NCBI RefSeq assembly: GCF_014863605.1
Contig: NZ_CP062252.1
Span: 5,805,501-5,869,500 of the forward strand
Direction: 5' to 3'
From: Pseudomonas allokribbensis
Lineage (GTDB): Bacteria > Pseudomonadota > Gammaproteobacteria > Pseudomonadales > Pseudomonadaceae
Length of the DNA stretch: 64,000 bases
Below, piece by piece: positions 33,375 through 43,067 of the stretch (position 1 is its first letter; each line of letters opens with the position of its first letter). The position numbers were made by a program, and so were the translations under genes. The notes below the pieces were generated by a model, which made no database searches, was not told where the DNA came from, and saw only the letters and a list, made by a program, of their open reading frames with translations.

Positions 33375-34076
33375 ATGAAACGAAGCAAGTACGTTCAACT
33401 GTCCCTGGCGGCCTCCGTGGCGCTGGCGATTTCCGGCGAAGTGGCCGCCCAGGAACAACGCAACTTCCAGAGCGTGGAACAGTGCGTTGACGCCGAAGTA
33501 GCCGCCGATGCCTGCTCGAACGCCTACGTCGCGGCCCTGACCGAACACCGGCGCATCGCCCCGGCGTATGACGATAAAGCGCAGTGCGACGCAGACTTCG
33601 CCGCCGGCTGGTGTCAGAAAAATTCCGACGGCCGCTTTGTGCCGAAGCTGGGTGGCTTCAAGGTGCCGCAGAACGTTGAGCCGGCGCAGAACCTCGATGC
33701 GATCGCCAATGCGCAGATGCCAGCGGGTGACCCGGCACCTGCCCAGACCACACAGAGCACTTCCCATGGTTCCAGTGGCGGTGGCGGTGGCGGTGGTAAC
33801 GGCTGGCTCAGCGGATGGCTGATCGGCAATGCCATGAGCAACAATCGCGCAAGCGACACGCGGACGGTCTATCGCGATCGTGACACTCGCCAGACGTACG
33901 ACACTTCGACGCTGAACCGCCGGATCGAATCGGCTCCGACGACTCGAAACGATTCGGACTACACCAGCTCCCGAAGCAAATCGGTCAACGTGGCGTCCTC
34001 GACTTCCCGTGGCGGTTTCGGCAGCCAGTCCAGTGCGCGCAGCGGTTGGGGCGGCTGGGGCAGTTCGAGCAGCTGA
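33375..34076 (+). CDS. yjfM: YjfM-family (DUF1190) exported protein with Gly/Ser-rich tail
   Basis: A 233-residue protein with a signal peptide (MKRSKYVQLSLAASVALAISGEVAAQ) and a small cysteine-bearing domain (SVEQCVDAEVAADACSNAY, AQCDADFAAGWCQ; four cysteines, probably two disulfides) matching DUF1190. It then has a low-complexity half: a seven-Gly run near residue 140, NGWLSGWLIGNAMSNN, and a C-terminal SSTSRGGFG...GWGGWGSSSS tail. It is periplasmic or surface-directed. The start at 33375 has AGGAAG upstream; the earlier in-frame ATG overlaps yjfL and would spoil the signal peptide. Confidence 0.82.
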   Translation: MKRSKYVQLSLAASVALAISGEVAAQEQRNFQSVEQCVDAEVAADACSNAYVAALTEHRRIAPAYDDKAQCDADFAAGWCQKNSDGRFVPKLGGFKVPQNVEPAQNLDAIANAQMPAGDPAPAQTTQSTSHGSSGGGGGGGNGWLSGWLIGNAMSNNRASDTRTVYRDRDTRQTYDTSTLNRRIESAPTTRNDSDYTSSRSKSVNVASSTSRGGFGSQSSARSGWGGWGSSSS

Positions 34077-34078
34077 TC

Positions 34079-35236
34079 ATGAAGAAGATCCATTGCGCTG
34101 AGCGCCCCGACTGGAAACAGACCGCCGAAAGTCTCGGCTTCCTGTTTCACACCATCGACGACGAACCCTATTGGGACGAACGCGCGTACTACCAGTTCAC
34201 GCTCGCGCAGATCGAAAACGATCTCGAGGATCCGACCACCGAACTGCACGAGATGTGCATGGACCTGGTCGACCGGGTGGTGCACAGCGAAGAGTTGCTC
34301 GATCGCCTGAGCATCCCCGCGTCGTACTACGACATGATCCGAACGTCCTGGCTGGAAGGTCATCCGCATCTGTACGGACGCATGGACTTCTCCTACAGCG
34401 GCAACGGCCCGGCAAAGTTGCTGGAGCTCAACTACGACACGCCCACCAGCCTGTACGAAGCAGCGGCGTTCCAGTGGGGCTGGCTGGAGCAATGCATCGA
34501 GCGCGGAATGCTGCCGCGCCATGCCGACCAGTTCAACAGCATCGACACCCGCCTGCACGAAGCCTTTGCCCAGCTGAAGCTCAAGCGCCCGTTCTACTTT
34601 GCCTCGATGAAAGGCTCGGTCGAGGACAAGGGCACCACGGACTACCTGCGACTGATCGCGGAAAAGGTCGGCATCGAATCACTGCACATCGATATCGAAG
34701 ACATCGGCCTGACTCCCGAGGGACGTTTTGTCGATCTTGAAGATCGCTGGATCCCGCACCTGTTCAAGCTGCACGCCTGGGAGTTCATTTTCCATGAGCC
34801 GTTCGGCGCAGCCATCGCCGAATGCGACACGCAGTTTTTCGAACCGGCCTGGAAATCCATTCTCTCCAACAAGGGCGCCCTGCCCTTGCTCTGGGAGCTG
34901 CACAAAGGCCATCCGAACCTGCTGGCGGCGCATCTCGACCCGAATCCGGGTAGCGCAGTGCCAAAAGGTTGGGTACGCAAACCGTACTTTTCCCGGGAAG
35001 GCGCCAACATCGAGCTGCAAACCGCCGACGGTCTGGTCGTCAAAGAGGACGGCCCCTACACGGACGCGCCCTTCATCCTGCAGGAATTTGCGCCGCTGCC
35101 CAAGTTCGATGACAGCTACACGCTGATCGGCTCCTGGGTGATTGGTGATCAGGCCGCAGGAATAGGCGTGCGGGAGGACAACAGTCTGATCACCAAGGAT
35201 TCGAGCCGGTTCTTGCCGCATTTGATTCTTGACTGA
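34079..35236 (+). CDS. yjfC: ATP-grasp amide ligase of the glutathionylspermidine-synthase type (YjfC-like)
   Basis: A 385-residue enzyme matching the C-terminal synthetase domain of glutathionylspermidine synthase, without the N-terminal amidase. Motifs include GRMDFSYSGNGPAKLLELNYDTPTSLYEAA (substrate and metal strand), VEDKGTTDYLRLIA, and the ATP-grasp end APFILQEFAPLP...TLIGSWVIGDQAAGIGVRED. The fold joins an acid to an amine or peptide using ATP. The real substrate is unknown: E. coli YjfC lacks confirmed glutathionylspermidine activity. It starts two bases after yjfM and ends the six-gene operon before a strong terminator. Confidence 0.9.
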   Translation: MKKIHCAERPDWKQTAESLGFLFHTIDDEPYWDERAYYQFTLAQIENDLEDPTTELHEMCMDLVDRVVHSEELLDRLSIPASYYDMIRTSWLEGHPHLYGRMDFSYSGNGPAKLLELNYDTPTSLYEAAAFQWGWLEQCIERGMLPRHADQFNSIDTRLHEAFAQLKLKRPFYFASMKGSVEDKGTTDYLRLIAEKVGIESLHIDIEDIGLTPEGRFVDLEDRWIPHLFKLHAWEFIFHEPFGAAIAECDTQFFEPAWKSILSNKGALPLLWELHKGHPNLLAAHLDPNPGSAVPKGWVRKPYFSREGANIELQTADGLVVKEDGPYTDAPFILQEFAPLPKFDDSYTLIGSWVIGDQAAGIGVREDNSLITKDSSRFLPHLILD

Positions 35237-35252
35237 AAAACCTGCGCCCATG

Positions 35253-35287
35253 AAAAAGGCCCGTCGTGTTCAGCGACGGGCCTTTTT
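35253..35287. terminator. Bidirectional terminator between yjfC and ssb
   Basis: AAAAAGGCCCGTCG, a seven-base loop and CGACGGGCCTTTTT form a 14-bp stem with A and T runs on both sides, suitable for the convergent yjfC and ssb transcripts. Confidence 0.93.
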
Positions 35288-35311
35288 ATTTAAAGCGGAT
35301 ACAGCAGCGAA

Positions 35312-35830
35312 TCAGAACGGGATATCGTCATCGAAGCTGTCGAAATCCGGAGCCGGTTGCGGTGCGGCCTGCTGTGGAGCCGGGGCCGGACGCTGCTGAG
35401 GTGCCGACTGCTGCGGACGCGGAGCCTGCTGGCGTGGCGCCTGCTGCTGATAGTTGTTGCCACCGCCTTGTTGGTCGCCCTGTTGTGGACGGCCGCCCAG
35501 CAGTTGCATGGTGCCTTGCATGTCGACCACGATTTCGGTGGTGTAACGCTTGATACCGTCTTTTTCCCACTCACGGGTCTGCAGCTTGCCTTCGATGTAC
35601 ACCTGCGAACCCTTGCGCAGGTATTCGCCGGCGATTTCGGCAACCTTGCCGAACATCGATACACGGTGCCACTCGGTCTTCTCGACCTTCTGACCGGTCT
35701 GCTTGTCGGTCCACTGCTCGCTGGTCGCCAGACTCAGGTTGGTCACGGCGTTACCGTTGGGCAGGTAGCGTACTTCGGGATCCTGGCCGCAAGTACCGAC
35801 CAGAATGACTTTGTTAACCCCACGGGCCAT
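35312..35830 (-). CDS. ssb: Single-stranded DNA-binding protein
   Basis: A 172-residue SSB. The OB-fold (about 1-112) begins [22 protein letters not shown] and includes [19 protein letters not shown] long Gln/Pro/Ala-rich linker (about 113-160) follows, and the C-terminal tip DDDIPF docks partner proteins. It binds and protects single-stranded DNA during replication, repair and recombination. It lies nine bases after the MFS gene on the same strand, so it shares a transcript with it or uses a promoter inside it. Its proximity to uvrA is conserved in many bacteria. Confidence 0.97.
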   Translation of the reverse strand: MARGVNKVILVGTCGQDPEVRYLPNGNAVTNLSLATSEQWTDKQTGQKVEKTEWHRVSMFGKVAEIAGEYLRKGSQVYIEGKLQTREWEKDGIKRYTTEIVVDMQGTMQLLGGRPQQGDQQGGGNNYQQQAPRQQAPRPQQSAPQQRPAPAPQQAAPQPAPDFDSFDDDIPF

Positions 35831-35839
35831 AACGTTCTC

Positions 35840-37237
35840 CTAGGCTTCGCACGCAGTCTGCGCCGGGTTGTTCACCAGGCGCTCAAGAGTGGTGCGATCC
35901 ATTAATTCGGTGTCCAGTTTGATGTAGATCGCCGCTTCATCAGCGACTATGACTGCATCAGTTACCCCTACGAGGGCCTTGAGGCGCTCGACCAGACCCG
36001 CTTCGCGGATCGCTTCGGGCGACAACGGCAGGCGCAGGCTCGTCACGTAGGGAGGTTCGCGCATGGTAACAGCAAAGGCCAGCCAAAGTGCAGCCAGCCC
36101 GGCACATCCGAGGAACACAACCGACAGACCGCCATGCTGGAACATCCAGCCGCCGAGAATCCCGCCGAGTGCAGATCCGAGGAACTGGCTGGTGGAGTAC
36201 ACGCCCATGGCCGTGCCTTTGCCACCTGCCGGTGAAACCTTGCTGATCAGCGACGGCAGCGAAGCTTCCAGCAGATTGAACGCGGTGAAGAACACCACCG
36301 TCCCGATCACCAGAGCCCGCAGGCTGTCACCGAACTGCCAGAAGAATAGCTCAGTGAGCATCAGCGTCATCACGGCGCCGAGCAAAACTCGTTTCATTTT
36401 GCGTTTTTTCTCGCCGTAGATGATGAACGGAATCATGGCGAAGAACGAGATCAGCAAGGCTGTGAGGTAGACCCACCAGTGCTGTTCCTTGGGCAGACCG
36501 GCCTTTTCGACCAGGGCCAGGGGCAGCGCGACGAAGCTCGACATCAACATCGCATGTAACACAAAAATGCCCAGGTCCAGCCGCAGCAGGTCCGGGTGTT
36601 TGAGCGTCGGCATCAACGCCTGACGCGCCACGCCGGACTCACGATGACTCAGCGGCCCGGTGGACTTCGGCACCATGAACATCACGATCACGATACCGAT
36701 CAGTGCCATCCCGCCGGTGGCGAGGAACAGGCCGGACAGACCGAATGCGCGGGTCAGCAGCGGACCGACCACCATGGCCACGGCGAACGACAGGCCGATG
36801 GTCATGCCGATCATGGCCATCGCCTTGGTGCGGTGTTGTTCGCGAGTGAGGTCGGACAGCAACGCCATGACCGCCGCGGAAATAGCGCCGGCGCCCTGCA
36901 GGACCCGGCCGGCAATCACGCCCCAGATCGAGTCGGCCTGGGCCGCCAGCACACTGCCGAGGGCGAAGACGATCAGCCCCAGGTAAATCACCGGGCGACG
37001 GCCTATGCGGTCGGAAATGATCCCGAACGGGATCTGGAAAATCGCCTGGGTCAAGCCGTAAGCGCCAATCGCCAGCCCGATGAGGGCCGGGGTCGCTCCC
37101 GCCAGATCCATGCCATAGGTCGCCAGTACCGGCAGCACCATGAACATGCCAAGCATACGGAAGGCGAACACCAGGGCCAGACCGCTCGCCGCGCGGGTCT
37201 CGCTGCCACTCATGCGTTCGCTGTGGGGATCGTGCAT
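35840..37237 (-). CDS. MFS transporter with C-terminal YAM domain (YajR-like)
   Basis: A 465-residue major-facilitator protein with 12 helices (N-terminal motif A GIISDRIGRRPVIYLG at about residues 75-90). A cytoplasmic tail of about 75 residues (about 391-465) reads AIREAGLVERLKALVGVTDAVIVADEAAIYIKLDTELMDRTTLERLV. This tail has the beta-alpha-beta pattern of the YAM domain of E. coli YajR, a ferredoxin-like module thought to modulate transport. The substrate is unknown, probably an exported drug or metabolite. It is divergent from uvrA across 191 bases and lies directly upstream of ssb. Confidence 0.9.
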   Translation of the reverse strand: MHDPHSERMSGSETRAASGLALVFAFRMLGMFMVLPVLATYGMDLAGATPALIGLAIGAYGLTQAIFQIPFGIISDRIGRRPVIYLGLIVFALGSVLAAQADSIWGVIAGRVLQGAGAISAAVMALLSDLTREQHRTKAMAMIGMTIGLSFAVAMVVGPLLTRAFGLSGLFLATGGMALIGIVIVMFMVPKSTGPLSHRESGVARQALMPTLKHPDLLRLDLGIFVLHAMLMSSFVALPLALVEKAGLPKEQHWWVYLTALLISFFAMIPFIIYGEKKRKMKRVLLGAVMTLMLTELFFWQFGDSLRALVIGTVVFFTAFNLLEASLPSLISKVSPAGGKGTAMGVYSTSQFLGSALGGILGGWMFQHGGLSVVFLGCAGLAALWLAFAVTMREPPYVTSLRLPLSPEAIREAGLVERLKALVGVTDAVIVADEAAIYIKLDTELMDRTTLERLVNNPAQTACEA

Positions 37238-37428
37238 GGAAAAACCTCGTGTGAACCGGCGGCGATTCTACCAGTCCCATCGAAAGACGGGGTATATCGC
37301 GACGCTTTGCCACGTACAGATGAAACTCTCTTCATGTAAGGCAGAAATCCCTTCATTTGATAGTGTGCATCCATCCAGTATTTGGCCGTATACTCCTGTG
37401 TTTTCGACGCCCGCCGAGCGAGGCCACT

Positions 37429-40263
37429 TTGGACAAGATCCTGATACGTGGGGCCCGTACCCACAACCTGAAGAACATCGACCTGACCCTGCCACGGGAC
37501 AAACTGATCGTCATCACCGGCCTGTCCGGATCCGGCAAGTCGTCCCTGGCCTTCGACACGCTGTACGCCGAAGGTCAGCGCCGCTATGTCGAATCCCTGT
37601 CGGCCTATGCCCGGCAGTTCCTGTCGATGATGGAAAAACCCGACGTCGACACCATCGAAGGTCTGTCGCCGGCGATCTCCATCGAACAGAAGTCGACCTC
37701 GCACAACCCGCGCTCCACGGTCGGCACCATCACCGAAATCTACGACTACCTGCGTCTGCTCTATGCACGCGTCGGTACGCCGCGCTGCCCGGATCACGAC
37801 ATCCCGCTGGAAGCCCAGACCGTCAGCCAGATGGTCGACCTGGTGCTGGCCCAGCCGGAAGGCAGCAAACTGATGCTGCTGGCCCCGGTGATCCGTGAGC
37901 GCAAGGGCGAGCACCTTTCGGTATTCGAAGAACTGCGCGCCCAGGGTTTCGTCCGGGCCCGGGTCAACGGTCGGCTCTGCGAGCTGGACGAGCTGCCGAA
38001 ACTGGATAAGCAGAAGAAGCACACGATCGAAGTCGTGGTCGACCGCTTCAAGGTGCGCGCCGACCTGCAGCAGCGTCTGGCCGAATCCTTCGAGACCGCG
38101 TTGAAGCTGGCCGACGGCATCGCCCTGGTAGCACCGATGGACGACGAGCCGGGCGAAGAGATGATCTTCTCCGCGCGCTTCGCCTGCCCGATCTGCGGCC
38201 ATGCGATCAGCGAACTGGAACCCAAGCTGTTTTCCTTCAACAACCCGGCCGGCGCCTGCCCGACCTGTGACGGTCTGGGCGTGAAGCAGTTCTTCGACAT
38301 CAAGCGTCTGGTCAACGGTGAACTCACGCTGGCCGAGGGCGCGATTCGCGGCTGGGACCGGCGCAACGTCTATTACTTCCAGATGCTCGGCTCGCTGGCT
38401 GCGCATTACGGCTTCAGCCTGGAGCAACCGTTCAACGAACTGCCGGCCGATCAGCAGAAGCACATCCTGCACGGCAGCGGCTCGCAGAACGTCGACTTCA
38501 AATACCTCAATGACCGGGGCGACATCGTCAAACGCTCGCACCCGTTCGAAGGCATCGTGCCGAACCTGGAGCGTCGTTACCGCGAAACCGAATCGGCCAG
38601 CGTGCGTGAAGAACTGGCGAAGTTCCTCAGCACCCAGTCCTGCCCGGACTGCCGTGGTACACGTTTGCGTCGCGAAGCTCGGCATGTGTGGGTGGGCGAG
38701 AAAACCTTGCCGGCGGTGACCAACCTGCCGATCGGCGATGCCTGCGACTACTTCGGCGAGCTGAAGATGACTGGCCGGCGCGGTGAAATCGCCGACAAGA
38801 TCCTCAAGGAGATCCGCGAGCGTCTGCAGTTTCTGGTCAACGTGGGGCTGGATTACCTGTCGCTGGATCGCAGTGCCGACACATTGTCCGGCGGCGAAGC
38901 CCAGCGGATCCGTCTGGCCAGCCAGATCGGCGCCGGCCTGGTCGGCGTCCTGTACATTCTCGACGAACCGTCCATCGGACTGCACCAGCGCGACAACGAT
39001 CGCCTGCTCGGCACCCTCAAGCACCTGCGCGACATCGGCAACACCGTGATCGTGGTCGAGCACGACGAAGACGCGATCCGACTGGCAGACTACGTGGTTG
39101 ATATCGGCCCGGGCGCCGGCGTTCATGGCGGGCAGATCGTCGCCGAAGGCACGCCGGCCGAAGTCATGGCACACCCGGACTCGCTGACCGGTAAATACCT
39201 GTCGGGCCGGGTCAAGATCGAAGTGCCGGCCAAGCGCACGCCGCGCAACAAGAAACAGGTGCTGTCGCTCAAGGGCGCGCGCGGCAACAATCTGCGCAAT
39301 GTCGACCTCGAAATTCCGATCGGCCTGCTGACGTGTGTGACCGGTGTTTCCGGCTCCGGTAAATCGACGCTGATCAACAACACACTGTTTCCGTTGAGCG
39401 CTACGGCACTCAATGGCGCGACCACTCTGGAAGCCGCCGCCCACGACAGCATCAAGGGCCTGGAGCATCTTGACAAGGTCGTGGATATCGACCAAAGCCC
39501 TATCGGTCGTACACCGCGCTCCAACCCGGCGACCTATACCGGGCTGTTCACGCCGATTCGCGAACTGTTCGCCGGCGTGCCCGAGTCCCGCTCCCGTGGT
39601 TATGGCCCGGGGCGCTTCTCGTTCAACGTCAAGGGCGGTCGCTGCGAGGCTTGCCAGGGCGACGGCCTGATCAAGGTGGAAATGCACTTTCTGCCGGACA
39701 TCTACGTACCGTGCGACGTGTGCAAGAGCAAACGCTACAACCGCGAAACCCTGGAGATCAAATACAAGGGCAAGAGCATCCACGAAACCCTCGAGATGAC
39801 CATCGAGGAAGCGCGGGAGTTCTTCGACGCGGTGCCGGCGCTCGCGCGCAAGCTGCAAACACTGATGGATGTGGGTCTGTCGTACATCAAGCTCGGTCAG
39901 TCGGCGACCACGCTGTCCGGCGGTGAGGCCCAGCGGGTCAAGCTGTCTCGCGAGCTGTCGAAGCGCGATACCGGCAAGACCTTGTACATACTCGATGAGC
40001 CGACCACAGGCCTGCACTTCGCGGACATCCAGCAACTGCTCGACGTGCTGCATCGCCTGCGCGACCACGGCAACACCGTGGTGGTGATCGAGCACAACCT
40101 CGATGTAATCAAGACCGCCGACTGGCTGGTGGATCTCGGCCCCGAGGGTGGTTCGAAAGGTGGACAGATCATCGCCACCGGCACACCGGAGGAAGTGGCC
40201 GAGATGAAGCAATCTCACACTGGCCATTACCTCAAGCCGCTGCTGATCCGCGATCGAGCCTGA
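37429..40263 (+). CDS. uvrA: Excinuclease ABC subunit A
   Basis: Recognises DNA damage and loads UvrB in nucleotide excision repair. The 944-residue protein has two ABC ATPase modules: Walker [10 protein letters not shown] near residue 31 and GVSGSGKST in the second half, and LSGGEAQR signatures in both. It has two zinc fingers (CPICGH...CPTCDG and CEACQG...CDVCKS). The start is a TTG at 37429, because the conserved N-terminus [16 protein letters not shown] begins right after it and no ATG or GTG is near; GAGG lies a few bases upstream. The longer frame from 37357 would add a non-conserved tail. It ends before a strong terminator. Confidence 0.97.
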   Translation: MDKILIRGARTHNLKNIDLTLPRDKLIVITGLSGSGKSSLAFDTLYAEGQRRYVESLSAYARQFLSMMEKPDVDTIEGLSPAISIEQKSTSHNPRSTVGTITEIYDYLRLLYARVGTPRCPDHDIPLEAQTVSQMVDLVLAQPEGSKLMLLAPVIRERKGEHLSVFEELRAQGFVRARVNGRLCELDELPKLDKQKKHTIEVVVDRFKVRADLQQRLAESFETALKLADGIALVAPMDDEPGEEMIFSARFACPICGHAISELEPKLFSFNNPAGACPTCDGLGVKQFFDIKRLVNGELTLAEGAIRGWDRRNVYYFQMLGSLAAHYGFSLEQPFNELPADQQKHILHGSGSQNVDFKYLNDRGDIVKRSHPFEGIVPNLERRYRETESASVREELAKFLSTQSCPDCRGTRLRREARHVWVGEKTLPAVTNLPIGDACDYFGELKMTGRRGEIADKILKEIRERLQFLVNVGLDYLSLDRSADTLSGGEAQRIRLASQIGAGLVGVLYILDEPSIGLHQRDNDRLLGTLKHLRDIGNTVIVVEHDEDAIRLADYVVDIGPGAGVHGGQIVAEGTPAEVMAHPDSLTGKYLSGRVKIEVPAKRTPRNKKQVLSLKGARGNNLRNVDLEIPIGLLTCVTGVSGSGKSTLINNTLFPLSATALNGATTLEAAAHDSIKGLEHLDKVVDIDQSPIGRTPRSNPATYTGLFTPIRELFAGVPESRSRGYGPGRFSFNVKGGRCEACQGDGLIKVEMHFLPDIYVPCDVCKSKRYNRETLEIKYKGKSIHETLEMTIEEAREFFDAVPALARKLQTLMDVGLSYIKLGQSATTLSGGEAQRVKLSRELSKRDTGKTLYILDEPTTGLHFADIQQLLDVLHRLRDHGNTVVVIEHNLDVIKTADWLVDLGPEGGSKGGQIIATGTPEEVAEMKQSHTGHYLKPLLIRDRA

Positions 40264-40275
40264 TTGCCAGGCATG

Positions 40276-40315
40276 AAAAAGCCCCTGTCACTTCAGCAGT
40301 GACAGGGGCTTTTTT
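40276..40315. terminator. Bidirectional terminator between uvrA and the ferritin gene
   Basis: AAAAAGCCCCTGTCACT, a five-base loop and AGTGACAGGGGCTTTTTT form a 17-bp perfect stem with runs on both sides, serving convergent uvrA and ferritin transcripts. Confidence 0.95.
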
Positions 40316-40328
40316 GTATCTGACGCAA

Positions 40329-40796
40329 TCAGGATGTGTGTGATTGCAGGTAGTTCTGAATGCCGATCAACTTGATCAGGCCCAACTGCTTTTCTAGCCA
40401 GTAGGTGTGATCTTCTTCAGTGTCGTGCAGCTGAAGCTTGAGGATATCGCGGCTTACGTAGTCGCCATTCTTCTCGCACAGTTCGATGCCTTTGCACAGA
40501 GCCGCACGAACCTTGTACTCAAGGCGCAGATCCGCTTCGAGCATGGTCTCCACCGTGGTGCCGACATCCAGGTCATCCGGACGCATGCGCGGTGTGCCTT
40601 CCAGCATCAGAATGCGGCGCATCAAAGCGTCAGCATGACCGGCTTCTTCTTCCATCTCGTGGTTGATTCGTTCGTAGAGCTTGGTGAATCCCCAGTCCTC
40701 ATACATCCGCGAGTGAACGAAATATTGGTCACGCGCGGCCAGTTCGCCGGTCAGCAACGTGTTGAGGTAATCGATAACGTCTGGGTGGCCTTGCAT
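40329..40796 (-). CDS. ftnA: Bacterial ferritin (FtnA/BfrA type), lacking the bacterioferritin haem-ligand Met
   Basis: A 155-residue four-helix iron-storage subunit. The diiron ferroxidase residues are present: Glu18, Glu51, His54 and, in the second half, the [11 protein letters not shown] and [12 protein letters not shown] helices. Position 52, which in haem-binding bacterioferritins is Met, is Ala here ([10 protein letters not shown]), so it probably does not bind haem in the usual way. It matches the ferritin beside katA in P. aeruginosa, first named BfrA and later FtnA. Start 40796 gives [12 protein letters not shown] with a GGAG-type site; the longer frame is unsupported. It probably supplies iron for KatA, as reported for P. 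aeruginosa. Confidence 0.92.
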   Translation of the reverse strand: MQGHPDVIDYLNTLLTGELAARDQYFVHSRMYEDWGFTKLYERINHEMEEEAGHADALMRRILMLEGTPRMRPDDLDVGTTVETMLEADLRLEYKVRAALCKGIELCEKNGDYVSRDILKLQLHDTEEDHTYWLEKQLGLIKLIGIQNYLQSHTS

Positions 40797-40909
40797 CGCC
40801 CTACATCTCCCTTCTTGAAAGTCTGTAGTTTGAACCAACCTGACTGCGAGGTCACTCACTTCGCGCAATAAAAGCGAAGATATTCTGAGAAAAGCAGGTT
40901 AAATAACGC

Positions 40910-40934
40910 AAAAACCGCCCTAATGAGGGCGGTT
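40910..40934 (-). terminator. Terminator of katA
   Basis: On the minus strand AACCGCCCT, a four-base loop and AGGGCGGTT are followed by TTTTG, 12 bases after the katA stop. Confidence 0.88.
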
Positions 40935-40945
40935 CTGCTTCTCGT

Positions 40946-42400
40946 TTAGACTTCGTTAAGCTGTACGTTGAGCAGCTTTGCGATTGCTTCTCCATACGCC
41001 GGGTCGGCCTTGTAGAAATGCTGCAACTGGCGGTCGACGACATCACTCGAAACACCCGCCATCGCACCGGCAATGTTGCTGACCAACAGCGCTTTCTGTT
41101 CGTCACTCATCAAACGGAACAGCGCTCCGGCATGGCTGTAGTAGTCGGTATCTTCGCGGTGATCGTAGCGATCAGCCGCGCCACTCAAGGCCAGCGCAGG
41201 CTCAGCGTAATGCGGCGCCTGCTTTGGCGACTCTACGTAGCTGTTCGGCTCGTAGTTAGGCGTCGCACCACCGTTACTGCCGAAAGCCATCGAACCGTCA
41301 CGCTGATAGGTATTCACCGGGCTGCGCGGGGCGTTCACCGGCAGTTGCTGGTGATTGGTGCCTACGCGATAGCGATGCGCATCGGCGTAGGCAAACACGC
41401 GACCTTGCAGCATGCGATCCGGCGAAAGACCAACACCCGGGACCATGTTGCTCGGGCCGAATGCAGCTTGCTCGACTTCGGCGAAATAGTTCAGCGGGTT
41501 GCGATTCAACTCCAACTCACCGACTTCGATCAGCGGGAACTCCTTCTGCGACCAGGTCTTGGTCACGTCAAACGGGTTCTCGTAATGTGCTGCGGCCTGG
41601 GCTTCGGTCATGATCTGGATGCACACGCTCCATTTCGGGAAGTCGCCGCGCTCAATGGCCTCGAACAGATCACGTTGCGCGTAATCAGGATCGGTACCCG
41701 CCAGGCGTGCCGCATCTGCCGGCGCAAGGTTCTTGATCCCTTGCTTGGTTTTGTAGTGCCATTTCACCCAGTGACGTTCGCCTTGCGCACTGATCAAGCT
41801 GTACGTGTGACTGCCGAAGCCGTGCATGTGGCGGTAGCCGTCTGGAATACCGCGATCGGAAAACAGAATGGTGACCTGGTGCAACGCCTCCGGCGAGTGC
41901 GACCAAAAATCCCACATCATCTGCGCACTTTTCAGATTGCTCTGCGGCAGGCGTTTCTGGGTGTGGATAAAGTCAGGGAATTTCAGCGGATCGCGAATGA
42001 AGAACACTGGCGTGTTATTGCCGACGATGTCCCAGTTGCCTTCTTCGGTGTAGAACTTCAGTGCGAAACCGCGAGGGTCGCGCTCAGTGTCAGCGGAACC
42101 ACGCTCACCGCCAACCGTAGAGAATCGCAGGAAAGTCGGCGTCTGCTTACCCACCGCAGAGAACAGCTTGGCGCTGGTGTACTGCGTGATATCGCGAGTG
42201 ACGGTGAAAGTACCGTAGGCGCCCGAGCCCTTGGCGTGCACGCGGCGCTCAGGAATGTTTTCACGGTTGAAATGGGCAAGCTTCTCGATCAAGTGAAAGT
42301 CATCGAGCAGCAACGGACCACGCGGCCCGGCAGAGCGGGAGTTCTGGTTATCGGCGACTGGCGCGCCGCTGGCAGTCGTAAGCGTCTTGTTCTGGCTCAT
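40946..42400 (-). CDS. katA: Catalase KatA (monofunctional haem catalase)
   Basis: Decomposes hydrogen peroxide to water and oxygen. The 484 residues make it a small-subunit (clade 3) catalase. Key residues are visible: distal His55 in [12 protein letters not shown], the haem-pocket Asn of [11 protein letters not shown] (about 128) and the proximal ligand Tyr338 in [12 protein letters not shown]. There is no signal peptide. It is monocistronic, with its own terminator, and followed by the ferritin gene on the same strand. An incomplete OxyR-like ATAG-N7-CTAA element lies about 105 bases upstream. Confidence 0.97.
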   Translation of the reverse strand: MSQNKTLTTASGAPVADNQNSRSAGPRGPLLLDDFHLIEKLAHFNRENIPERRVHAKGSGAYGTFTVTRDITQYTSAKLFSAVGKQTPTFLRFSTVGGERGSADTERDPRGFALKFYTEEGNWDIVGNNTPVFFIRDPLKFPDFIHTQKRLPQSNLKSAQMMWDFWSHSPEALHQVTILFSDRGIPDGYRHMHGFGSHTYSLISAQGERHWVKWHYKTKQGIKNLAPADAARLAGTDPDYAQRDLFEAIERGDFPKWSVCIQIMTEAQAAAHYENPFDVTKTWSQKEFPLIEVGELELNRNPLNYFAEVEQAAFGPSNMVPGVGLSPDRMLQGRVFAYADAHRYRVGTNHQQLPVNAPRSPVNTYQRDGSMAFGSNGGATPNYEPNSYVESPKQAPHYAEPALALSGAADRYDHREDTDYYSHAGALFRLMSDEQKALLVSNIAGAMAGVSSDVVDRQLQHFYKADPAYGEAIAKLLNVQLNEV

Positions 42401-42504
42401 GCGATCTTCTTCCTCTGTCAGTCTTGAACTGCCGGCTAATCGGCTTGTTGGGGAGTATCGATCATCAACATGACAGCCACAAATTCATTAACTCATGGTC
42501 ATCA

Positions 42505-42519
42505 ATAGAAAAAAGCTAA
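42505..42519. promoter_or_regulatory. Possible partial OxyR site upstream of katA
   Basis: ATAG-N7-CTAA matches one half of the OxyR consensus (ATAG-N7-CTAT) with one mismatch; the expected second half is poorly conserved. It lies in the 238-base gap between katA and rplQ. Confidence 0.25.
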
Positions 42520-42593
42520 CGATAAATCCCCACACATAGTGCAGACACAAACAGGGTAGAAGCTTGTACGAACCGCGCATTTCTTGCGGGCAC

Positions 42594-42622
42594 AAAAAAC
42601 CGGGCACTAGGCCCGGTTTTTT
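42594..42622 (-). terminator. Terminator of the alpha ribosomal operon
   Basis: AAAAAACCGGGC, a five-base loop and GCCCGGTTTTTT form a symmetrical 12-bp stem 17 bases after the rplQ stop. Confidence 0.95.
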
Positions 42623-42638
42623 GTTTCAGACTGACGTC

Positions 42639-43025
42639 TTACTCAGCGGATACAGCTTCACCGCCGACAGCACGATCAACCAGTTCGACGTACGCCATAG
42701 GCGCGTTGTCGCCAGCGCGGAAACCGCACTTGAGGATGCGCAGGTAGCCACCCTCACGGGTAGCGTAACGCTTGCCCAGGTCGTTGAAGAGCTTACCAAC
42801 GATAGCTTTCGAACGAGTACGGTCGAAAGCCAGACGACGGTTAGCAACGCTGTCTGTCTTGGCCAGAGTGATCAGCGGCTCGGCAACGCGGCGCAGTTCT
42901 TTGGCTTTTGGCAGAGTAGTTTTGATCAGCTCGTGCTCGAACAGCGACACTGCCATGTTTTGGAACATGGCCTTGCGGTGCGAGCTGGTGCGGCTCAGGT
43001 GGCGACCACTTTTACGATGACGCAT
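42639..43025 (-). CDS. rplQ: 50S ribosomal protein L17
   Basis: A 128-residue protein beginning [20 protein letters not shown], the conserved basic N-terminus of L17, with the LITLAKTD motif and ending GEAVSAE. It is the last gene of the alpha operon (rpsM-rpsK-rpsD-rpoA-rplQ), 42 bases after rpoA and just before the operon terminator. L17 binds 23S rRNA near the exit of the peptide tunnel. Confidence 0.98.
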   Translation of the reverse strand: MRHRKSGRHLSRTSSHRKAMFQNMAVSLFEHELIKTTLPKAKELRRVAEPLITLAKTDSVANRRLAFDRTRSKAIVGKLFNDLGKRYATREGGYLRILKCGFRAGDNAPMAYVELVDRAVGGEAVSAE

Positions 43026-43067
43026 GGTTCATTCCTTACCAAACACTACGTTCGGTGATTACGACGA

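Noticed and set aside
37370..37405. Possible LexA (SOS) box before uvrA, CAGTAT...ATACTcCTG
   Set aside because: The half-sites are in the wrong order and spacing for CTGT-N8-ACAG, and uvrA is, from memory, not a core LexA target in Pseudomonas.
37210..40227. 1005-residue open frame antisense to uvrA
   Set aside because: It mirrors uvrA codon structure, has no ribosome site and no domain; it also runs into the uvrA promoter region.
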